Part shown: positions 7,602-14,385 of the stretch, piece after piece | Layout of the letters: every line of letters starts with the position of its first letter | How positions within the stretch are numbered: the stretch's first letter is position 1 | Assembly (NCBI GenBank): GCA_949879835.1 | Contig: CATLBU010000009.1 | Location: forward strand, 1-18,968 | Source of the DNA: an uncultured Bacilli bacterium | Lineage (GTDB): Bacteria; Bacillota_I; Bacilli_A; RF39; UBA660 | Length of the DNA: 18,968 nucleotides | Direction: 5' to 3' | Notes under the pieces: generated by a model | The model's input: only the letters and a program-made list of their open reading frames with translations | What the model was told of the DNA's origin: nothing | The model's database searches: none | Position numbers and translations under genes: made by a program

Positions 7602-7898
7602 ATGAAAAAGAAAAGACAAGTTAAGGCAAGAATTACAAAAGGTGAAAAAAAATTATATACTTTAGCAATCTGTGCTTTTATTTTTACAATTGTATTAAAA
7701 ATCTTTTGTGGTGCAGGAATTGGACATTTGAGTATGAGTATTGAACAAGCAAAATACAAAATCGATAATCAAGAAAAGAAGAATGAAAGTTTAACCATGA
7801 AAGTAAATGAGCTTACTTCATTTGATAAAGTAAAAGATGTTGTCTCTGATATGGGACTTGCTTATAATAATGATAATGTCGTTGTCATAGATGATTAA
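7602..7898 (+). CDS. ftsL: Cell division protein FtsL-like
   Basis: The 98-residue protein has a basic cytoplasmic tail (1-19), one membrane segment (about 20-37, LYTLAICAFIFTIVLKIF) and an extracellular region whose heptad-like pattern (SIEQAKYKIDNQEKKNESLTMKV) predicts a coiled coil. This is the bitopic build of FtsL, which pairs with DivIC and activates the FtsW-transpeptidase complex at the septum. FtsL sequences diverge strongly, so topology, size and the invariant place between rsmH and the division transpeptidase gene carry the assignment. Its ribosome site is AGAGGGA in the end of rsmH. Confidence 0.85.
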   Translation: MKKKRQVKARITKGEKKLYTLAICAFIFTIVLKIFCGAGIGHLSMSIEQAKYKIDNQEKKNESLTMKVNELTSFDKVKDVVSDMGLAYNNDNVVVIDD

Positions 7899-7911
7899 TG
7901 GGGTGTAGATA

Positions 7912-10116
7912 ATGAATACAAAGAAAAGGAAAAGAAGAACATGGGATTTACCAATTATAATGTTTGTTTTCTTTTTACTTTGTATTTTTTTATTATATTT
8001 GCAATTTACTTATTTATCATTATCAAAAACAGTATATGGAAAAGATATGGATAAATTTTCCGCTAGAAGGAATACTGTTAAAAAGAATATTTCAGCAACC
8101 CGTGGAACGATTTATGATTCCTCTAATAATGTGCTTTCCTTAAACGTGAGTTCTTATACAGTCATTGCCTACATGAATGAAAAACGAAGTGAAAGTTCTA
8201 TCAAACCACTTCATGTAGTAGATATTGAAACAACTGCGAATTCCCTTGCACCAATTTTAGGAGTAGAACCCTCTTATCTGAAAGACATTTTAAATAAAGG
8301 AAAGCAAAAAAAAGCTTATCAGGTAGAACTTGGGTCAAATTCTAAAGGGATTACAGAATTAAAGAAAGAAGAAATAGAGGCATTAAATTTACCAGGAATT
8401 GATTTCATTGAGGAACAAAAAAGATATTATCCCAACGGTGATTTTGCCTCCTATGTTGTTGGGTATGCTAAGAAAAAAGAAGTAAAAAGTTATGATGATT
8501 ATGATCAAGAAATAACAAAAACAGAAATTGTTGGAGAATTAGGGATAGAGTCAAAATATAATGATTTACTAAAAGGAAGCGATGGATACTTAGAATATCA
8601 ACAAGACCGTTATGGGTATAAAATTCCTGGAGCAAAAGAAGTATCCATTGAGGCATTGAATGGTTATGATATCCACTTAACAATTGATGCCAATATTCAA
8701 CGTTTTCTGGAAGCGACTGTAAAAAAAATTAACAGTGAGTATTCCCCAGAATGGGTAACAGTTTCTGTAATGGATGCAAAAACAGGAGATATTTTGGGAA
8801 CTTCATCTTCTCCATCTTTTAATCCAAACAAAAGAGATATCACTAACTATGAAGATCCATTAGTATCTGTTGCCTATGAACCAGGCTCAACCATGAAAAC
8901 TTATACTTATATGTGTGCAATTGAAAATGGGGTATATAATGGAAATGATACTTATCAATCAGGAACCTTTAAAATCGGAGATGATGTTGTAACCGATTGG
9001 AATGATTTTGGCTGGGGAACAATTACTTTTGATAAAGGATTTGAATATTCTAGTAATGTAGGAATAGCTAATTTAATGGATCGATACTTAAGTAAAAAAC
9101 AATTACGAGAATGTTTTAATAGTTATGGTTTTGGAAAGAAGAGTGGCATTGAACTTCCAAGAGAAATTTCTGGATCTATTAAATTTGATTATCCAATTGA
9201 GATTGCAACTGCAGGGTTTGGACAAGGAATTACTTCTACTCCAATTCAACAGTTACAAGCTCTAACCATTATATCCAATAATGGAAAAATGTTAACGCCT
9301 CATATCGTAAAAAAAATAGAAGATCCAAATACCAAAACAACCTACTATTCAAGGAAAGTAGAAGAGAGTAAACAATTAGTAAAGACATCCACAGTGGAAA
9401 AAATGAAAGAATTAATGTACAATGTTATACAAGGAACAGATCCTGGTTCTACAGGATATCCTTATCGAATAGATGGATTTAATATCATTGGGAAAACAGG
9501 AACCTCGCAAATTTCAGAAAATGGGAAATATATTGAAGGAGATAATGCTTATATATTTTCCTTTTCTGGAATGTATCCAAAGGATAACCCAGAAATTATT
9601 ATTTATGCAGCAATGAAAAAACCAACTTGGGGAAAGGCAAGTGGATTGTCTCAAAATATTCAAGAATTAATGAAAAGCATTGCAAAATATAAAAATATGT
9701 TTACGGAAACAACTACTCAAAATAGTTTAAAAGTATTAGAAACGAAATCTTATAGGAACAAAAAAGTAGAAGATGTAAAAAAGGAGTTAGAAGCTGCTCA
9801 AATAAAAGTTTCTGTAATTGGAAAGGGAGATCGTATAACAAAACAATCCATCAAAAAAGGAACTAAAATAGTTGCCGGAGATCGAATGATTTTATTAACA
9901 AATGATACTGAGTATCAGATGCCCGATATTACATCATGGAGTAGAGCAGATATTATGGAACTATTTCAGTTATTAAATATTTCTTATCATATTGAAGGCT
10001 ATGGATATGTGACAAATCAAAGTATTCCTGCTGGAACAGATATAAAAGAGAATATGAAGATTGATGTAAAACTAGAAGAAAAATATCAATTAGAAGAAAA
10101 AAAGGAGGAAGGTTAA
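7912..10116 (+). CDS. pbpB: Division transpeptidase PBP2B/FtsI with PASTA domains
   Basis: This class B penicillin-binding protein cross-links septal peptidoglycan. It has a short basic tail, one membrane anchor (about 12-34), a dimerisation domain starting at RGTIYD near residue 65, and a transpeptidase domain with all three active-site motifs: SxxK at S326-K329 (PGSTMKT), SxN at S380-N382 (YSSN) and KTG at 528-530. The C-terminus holds two PASTA repeats (about 605-665 and 670-725), the second opening with YQMPDITSWSRADIM. Length (734) and build match B. subtilis PBP2B rather than SpoVD. It follows ftsL by 13 bases and stops directly against the next start codon. All catalytic residues are present, so this is the intact division transpeptidase here. 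Confidence 0.93.
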   Translation: MNTKKRKRRTWDLPIIMFVFFLLCIFLLYLQFTYLSLSKTVYGKDMDKFSARRNTVKKNISATRGTIYDSSNNVLSLNVSSYTVIAYMNEKRSESSIKPLHVVDIETTANSLAPILGVEPSYLKDILNKGKQKKAYQVELGSNSKGITELKKEEIEALNLPGIDFIEEQKRYYPNGDFASYVVGYAKKKEVKSYDDYDQEITKTEIVGELGIESKYNDLLKGSDGYLEYQQDRYGYKIPGAKEVSIEALNGYDIHLTIDANIQRFLEATVKKINSEYSPEWVTVSVMDAKTGDILGTSSSPSFNPNKRDITNYEDPLVSVAYEPGSTMKTYTYMCAIENGVYNGNDTYQSGTFKIGDDVVTDWNDFGWGTITFDKGFEYSSNVGIANLMDRYLSKKQLRECFNSYGFGKKSGIELPREISGSIKFDYPIEIATAGFGQGITSTPIQQLQALTIISNNGKMLTPHIVKKIEDPNTKTTYYSRKVEESKQLVKTSTVEKMKELMYNVIQGTDPGSTGYPYRIDGFNIIGKTGTSQISENGKYIEGDNAYIFSFSGMYPKDNPEIIIYAAMKKPTWGKASGLSQNIQELMKSIAKYKNMFTETTTQNSLKVLETKSYRNKKVEDVKKELEAAQIKVSVIGKGDRITKQSIKKGTKIVAGDRMILLTNDTEYQMPDITSWSRADIMELFQLLNISYHIEGYGYVTNQSIPAGTDIKENMKIDVKLEEKYQLEEKKEEG

Positions 10117-11316
10117 ATGAAAAAGCAAGGATTTACATTAGTAGAATTATTAGCAGCAATTGTTATTATGGGAGTAATTGCTTTAATTGTATTTCCATCT
10201 GTTTCATCTTATATTACAAAGTCTAGAAATAAATCATATAATATTCAGGTAGATTTATTAGAAAAAGCTGCCAAAAAATGGGTAGTAGAGCATAACCAAG
10301 AACTTTCAAAATTAGATGAATATCATTTAAATAATATTAATTTAACGATTACGACATTAAAGAGGGAAGAATATATAGAAGATAGTTATATTACAAATCC
10401 AAAAACTAGAAAGATAATGAGTGGCTGTGTAGTAGCAAATTATAATGGAAATGATAATCAATATGAATTTAAATATTATGATGGTAAAGATGAATTAGAT
10501 AGTAAATCTTCCGAAACTGACCTTTATCAATCAGAGATTAAAGGATGCGATTCCTATGATGGGTATATTTATACCTATAACAGTGCTTATGAGAGTACTA
10601 ATGGACTAGCAAAATCAAATGGAAGTACTATTCAACCTTCGGAAACTTTTGCAACCAAATTGATTTCATCTAAAGATGATAACTTAAAAAATTTAGGGGA
10701 TGAATATTATTATCAAGGATTAAATGCTCAAAATTATGTTAAAATAGATGGATATGATACAGTATGGAGAATACTTGCAATTGATAAAAATAATAAAACA
10801 ATGAAATTAGTAGCTCCTTCTAGTACAGTCAACTCCACTTTAATTAATAGTAATCCATTTAACGCTTCTTCCTTTGAAAAATCAACAGATATTAAAATGA
10901 ATTTAGAGGTAGAAATAAATAAGATCACTTCTAGTATTATAAAAGAAGAAACCAATTTTTCGGTGGGAAATATTACCAATTTAAATAATAGTTATGATAT
11001 TATTTCCTCAGAAGAAAGACAGAGTTCTTATGTAGGAAAAATTGGACTAATTACTGCCAGTGAATACTTAAAAACAATGAATGAGAATGGACAATCATAT
11101 TTAGCTCCATCGACAACTACTTGGACAATGAATTTTTCTAACGAAAAACATGTGATTATTAATGAACAAGGAAAATTAGCTACTGCAGATGTTAATAGCG
11201 ATTCTAGACGTGTATATCCAACGATTGTGATTCAAGCAAACGTTATTCAAAAAGGAGGAAGTGGAACAAGTACAGATCCTTATTCTATTGATTCTATTGA
11301 AAATAAAACGACTTAG
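10117..11316 (+). CDS. Type IV pilin-like protein with large C-terminal domain
   Basis: The N-terminus MKKQG|FTLVELLAAIVIMG is a class III signal: cleavage by a prepilin peptidase after Gly5 would expose Phe1, with the glutamate at mature position 5, followed by a hydrophobic assembly helix to about residue 34. The rest, much longer than in a standard pilin (399 residues in total), contains YYYQGLNAQNYVKIDGYDTVWRIL, then DKNNKTMKLV and a closing GGSGTSTDPYSID. I know similar pieces from surface pilin-like proteins of uncultured gut Firmicutes, but their function is unknown to me. Its ATG touches the pbpB stop codon and its GGAGG site lies inside pbpB, so it is co-translated with the division operon. 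No prepilin peptidase or pilus ATPase is in the window. Confidence 0.85.
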   Translation: MKKQGFTLVELLAAIVIMGVIALIVFPSVSSYITKSRNKSYNIQVDLLEKAAKKWVVEHNQELSKLDEYHLNNINLTITTLKREEYIEDSYITNPKTRKIMSGCVVANYNGNDNQYEFKYYDGKDELDSKSSETDLYQSEIKGCDSYDGYIYTYNSAYESTNGLAKSNGSTIQPSETFATKLISSKDDNLKNLGDEYYYQGLNAQNYVKIDGYDTVWRILAIDKNNKTMKLVAPSSTVNSTLINSNPFNASSFEKSTDIKMNLEVEINKITSSIIKEETNFSVGNITNLNNSYDIISSEERQSSYVGKIGLITASEYLKTMNENGQSYLAPSTTTWTMNFSNEKHVIINEQGKLATADVNSDSRRVYPTIVIQANVIQKGGSGTSTDPYSIDSIENKTT

Positions 11317-11331
11317 ATCGTTTTATTTTTT
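11301..11331 (+). terminator. Rho-independent terminator of the division operon
   Basis: AAATAAAACGA (11301-11311) and TCGTTTTATTT (11318-11328) form a perfect 11-bp stem with a six-base loop, ending in a T-run to 11331. The stop codon of the pilin-like gene lies in the loop, so the last codons are part of the stem. The other strand is also U-rich after the stem, so it may act in both directions. Confidence 0.88.
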
Positions 11332-11351
11332 GTTATTTAGAATAAAATAAG

Positions 11352-11392
11352 ATTATATACTAACTAATGGAGTTAATAAGTTAGTATATAAT
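11352..11392. terminator. Long hairpin between convergent operons
   Basis: ATTATATACTAACT (11352-11365) and AGTTAGTATATAAT (11379-11392) are perfect 14-base complements around a 13-base loop. The hairpin lies between the two converging operons and is followed by T-rich sequence on both strands (CTTATTTTATT on the - strand), so it fits a terminator for the ftsW end and possibly a two-way one. A second AGTTA at 11371-11375 allows a smaller competing stem. Confidence 0.65.
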
Positions 11393-11409
11393 TTCTATAA
11401 ATTTTTTAA

Positions 11410-12495
11410 CTATTTTTGATATCTAGAAATATTTAATAAAATTCCCATACTAGCTAGTGTAATTAATAAACTAGATCCACCATAACTTAAAAAGGGTAGT
11501 GTAACTCCAGTAACAGGGATTAATCCAACTACAACCATTAAATTTAAAAGTGCTTGAAAGGCAAGACCAAAAGTAATTCCAAAAGCCAAATATTTAGAAA
11601 ATTTATCCTCACTTTTTTTAGCAATTTGAAATCCCCGAATAATAATGACTAAAAAGAGGAAAGCGACAATTAAAATTCCTAAGAATCCAAATTCTTCACT
11701 GATAATAGAGAAAATAAAATCAGTTTGAGGTTCTGGAAGATAAAAATGCTTTTGACGAGAATTTAAAAATCCTTGCCCAAATAACCCTCCTGGTCCAATG
11801 GCATATAAAGATTGAATAATTTGAAATCCACTTCCCAAAGGATCACTCCAAGGATTTAAGAAAGATAAAATCCTTTCTAATCGATATGGAGCTACTAAAA
11901 TTAGAACAACGATTCCAACAATCCCAATCATTCCTAGGCGAATAAAGAATTTAAAATTCACACCACTAACAAATAATAGACCAATAATACTAACTAAAAT
12001 AATCATTCCTGTTCCAAAATCGGGTTGTAACATAATTAGTCCAAATGCTAGGATGACAATGGATAAAATAGGTAAAACACCTTTTTTAATGTATTTTAAA
12101 TTCTTTTCATTTTTTGTTAGATATTTAGAAGTAAAAATAATTAACGAAAGTTTTGTAAACTCACTAGGTTGAATTCCAAAAGATCCAATTCCAAACCAAC
12201 TACGGCTTCCATTCCGAACGGTTCCAATTCCTGGAATAATAACAAGTATAAGTAAAATTAAACTAATGATTAAAATAGGATTTGCCTTTTCAAAATAAAA
12301 CCGAAAAGGAATTTTACTAATTTGAAGCATTAAAATGATCCCAATGATAAAAAATAACCCCTGATGTTTTACGAATTTAAAAGGATCATTAAATTTGTAT
12401 TCTGCCCATACATAAGAAGCAGAATAAATCATTAGGATTCCAAATAAAGATATGATAATAATGGTAATTAGTAATAACAAATCGACTTTTTTCAT
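11410..12495 (-). CDS. ftsW: SEDS-family peptidoglycan polymerase FtsW/SpoVE
   Basis: SEDS proteins polymerise lipid II into glycan strands together with a class B PBP. The 361-residue protein has about ten membrane segments and the family signatures in order: YSAS in the first segment, RSWFGIGSFGIQPSEFTKLS, QPDFGTG, LPEPQTDFIFSIISEEFGFLG and GVTLPFLSYGGSSLL. In gene order it occupies the B. subtilis spoVE place, after mraY. SpoVE and FtsW are paralogues that sequence inspection alone cannot separate, so the symbol is provisional. A GGAGG site precedes the ATG and mraY ends 15 bases upstream. It is the last gene of the - strand operon, which is now headed by mobile-element DNA. Confidence 0.92.
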   Translation of the reverse strand: MKKVDLLLLITIIIISLFGILMIYSASYVWAEYKFNDPFKFVKHQGLFFIIGIILMLQISKIPFRFYFEKANPILIISLILLILVIIPGIGTVRNGSRSWFGIGSFGIQPSEFTKLSLIIFTSKYLTKNEKNLKYIKKGVLPILSIVILAFGLIMLQPDFGTGMIILVSIIGLLFVSGVNFKFFIRLGMIGIVGIVVLILVAPYRLERILSFLNPWSDPLGSGFQIIQSLYAIGPGGLFGQGFLNSRQKHFYLPEPQTDFIFSIISEEFGFLGILIVAFLFLVIIIRGFQIAKKSEDKFSKYLAFGITFGLAFQALLNLMVVVGLIPVTGVTLPFLSYGGSSLLITLASMGILLNISRYQK

Positions 12496-12510
12496 GGAAT
12501 CCTCCTTCCT

Positions 12511-13503
12511 TTAAATCCACACTCCATAGATAATGCCAATTAAGGAACCGATAAAACCAATAACCCAAAATAACTTTACAATATCTCTTTCATTCCAACC
12601 AAATTTTTCAAATGTATGATGAATAGGAGTCATAGGAAAGAGCCTTTTTTTGGTGAACTTATAATAATATCTTTGAATGACACAAGTGAGTGTTTCTATA
12701 ACAAAGACAATACCAATTACTACAAGTAATAACTCGTGACGAGTCAAAATGGCAATCGTTCCTAAAGTTGCCCCTAAAGCAAGAGATCCAGTATCTCCCA
12801 TAAACACTTTGGCAGGATGAATGTTAAAAGTCAAAAATCCAATTAAAGAACCAACCAGTGTAAAGCAAAAGATAGCAATTTCTTCATAGCCCTCTAGCCA
12901 TCCAGTATTAAAACTTAGTAATCCAAAAGTAATAAAACAAATAATGGAAAGACCTGTTGCCAGTCCATCTAAACCATCTGTGATATTAACAGCATTACTA
13001 CTAGCAACTAGTACTAATAAGATGAATAATCCATAATACCATCCAATATCCAATTTGATGTGGAGTGAATGGATCCAAAGAAGAGGCTCATTTCCAGCAA
13101 TCATAAACAGATAGAAGAAAATAACTGCAATAATAACTTGAAGGAAAAATTTAGTCTTTTCACTTAGACCTTTATTATTATGCTTTACCACAATTAAATA
13201 GTCATCAATAAATCCAATCATGAAATATCCTAAAAAGGTAAAAATAACAATGCATAAATTATAGGAGATATCAATTTTTTTTCCTAAATATAGAATGATT
13301 AAAGTGATTAGAGTAGGAAGAATAAAAATGATTCCTCCCATAGTAGGTGTTCCTTGTTTTGATTTATGTCGATCACTTAAATAGATACTAAGACTTTGAG
13401 AAGCTTTCAATTTTCTAAGTAATGGAATCATAAAACTAGCACAAAAAACAGATAATAAAAACCCAATCATAATAGACAAAACTGATTTTGTTAAAATAAG
13501 CAT
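12511..13503 (-). CDS. mraY: Phospho-MurNAc-pentapeptide transferase
   Basis: MraY moves phospho-MurNAc-pentapeptide from UDP to undecaprenyl phosphate, giving lipid I, the first membrane step of peptidoglycan synthesis. The 330-residue protein has about ten membrane segments and the conserved cytoplasmic motifs KQGTPTMGG, GFIDDYLIV with the catalytic Asp pair, NITDGLDGLA, HPAKVFMGDTGSLALG and TPIHHTFEKFGWNE. Length is normal. Its AGAGGTGA ribosome site overlaps the end of the interrupted transpeptidase gene, nine bases upstream, so the two were co-transcribed. MraY is essential wherever tested in walled bacteria, so it must still be expressed despite the element inserted less than 900 bases upstream. 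Confidence 0.97.
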   Translation of the reverse strand: MLILTKSVLSIMIGFLLSVFCASFMIPLLRKLKASQSLSIYLSDRHKSKQGTPTMGGIIFILPTLITLIILYLGKKIDISYNLCIVIFTFLGYFMIGFIDDYLIVVKHNNKGLSEKTKFFLQVIIAVIFFYLFMIAGNEPLLWIHSLHIKLDIGWYYGLFILLVLVASSNAVNITDGLDGLATGLSIICFITFGLLSFNTGWLEGYEEIAIFCFTLVGSLIGFLTFNIHPAKVFMGDTGSLALGATLGTIAILTRHELLLVVIGIVFVIETLTCVIQRYYYKFTKKRLFPMTPIHHTFEKFGWNERDIVKLFWVIGFIGSLIGIIYGVWI

Positions 13504-13512
13504 AGTTCACCT

Positions 13513-14385
13513 CTAATCATCTAATAGTAATCGAATAGTTTCCCCCTCATAGATACGTTGTTTTGCACTAGGAGATTGATAGGTTACTTTCTTTCCTGTT
13601 CCTGTATATTCTACTTTGAAATCTTTTAATTCTTTCATAGCATCCTCTAAATTTTTATTGACAACATTTGGAACAGTAATATATTTTTTTTCATTAAAAT
13701 TATAATTTTTTTCACTAGCTCCATCAGGCTTTTTAATATTTAAGATATTAATAGAATCTTTTAAAATGTTTCTAACAATTGGAGCTGCAATGGTTCCTCC
13801 ATATTGGGTAATTCCTTTCGCATTATCAACTGCGACATAAACGATAATCTCAGGATCGTTAGCAGGCATAAAACCAATAAATGATACAATATAATTTCCA
13901 ACCATATACATTCCATCTTTTACTTTTTGTGCTGTTCCTGTTTTTCCTCCAACCCGATATCCATCAATAAAGGCAGGACGACCAGTCCCATTTGTAACAA
14001 CACTTTCTAAAGCTGTTCTTACTTGTTTACTAGTAGAGTTGCTGATTACTTTACGGACGGTTTGTTTTTTATTTTGTTTAACCACTGTATTTGTTTCTGG
14101 CTCATTTAGACTTTTTACAATATAAGGTTTATTCAAATATCCGCCATTGATAGCTGCACTAACCGCCGTAATTTGTTGAATAGGAGTCACACTAACACCT
14201 TGACCAAATGAGGTAGTAGCAAGTTCAACAGGGCCTACTTGGTCTAAGGAAAATAAAATTCCAGAGCTTTCCCCATTTAAATCGATACCCGTTTTTTTCC
14301 CAAAACCAAATTTATGGATATATTCAAATAATTTATCTTTTTGAATTCTTTGACCTAGTGCAACAAAACCTGGATTGCTTGGTGT
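13513..14385 (-). pseudogene. spoVD: C-terminal part of an interrupted SpoVD/FtsI-type transpeptidase
   Basis: This open frame of 290 residues is the 3' half of a class B PBP gene. It begins abruptly at SNPGFVALGQRI, the region of the SxN motif, and continues with FGFGKKTGIDL, SFGQGVSVTPIQQ, the KTG motif in GGKTGTAQK (13936-13944) and one C-terminal PASTA domain (KYITVPNVV onward). An in-frame TAG lies directly upstream, where element DNA starts. The membrane anchor, dimerisation domain and the SxxK nucleophile are missing and must lie beyond the far end of the element or be lost. There is no ATG in the frame before the KTG region; a GTG at 14190 could at best yield an inactive piece. SpoVD rather than FtsI is inferred from the position before mraY and from the intact PBP2B gene at 7912. 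Confidence 0.88.

Noticed and set aside
8468..8683. Open frame on the - strand inside pbpB
   Set aside because: It is antisense to a clearly conserved transpeptidase gene, is rich in His and Leu from complementing AT-rich codons, and has no ribosome site.
13513..14190. Reading the transpeptidase fragment as a complete 225-residue protein starting at GTG 14190
   Set aside because: The conserved frame extends further upstream to 14385, the GTG is an internal Val codon of the conserved GVSVTP, and the SxxK and SxN motifs would be missing. It is a gene fragment.
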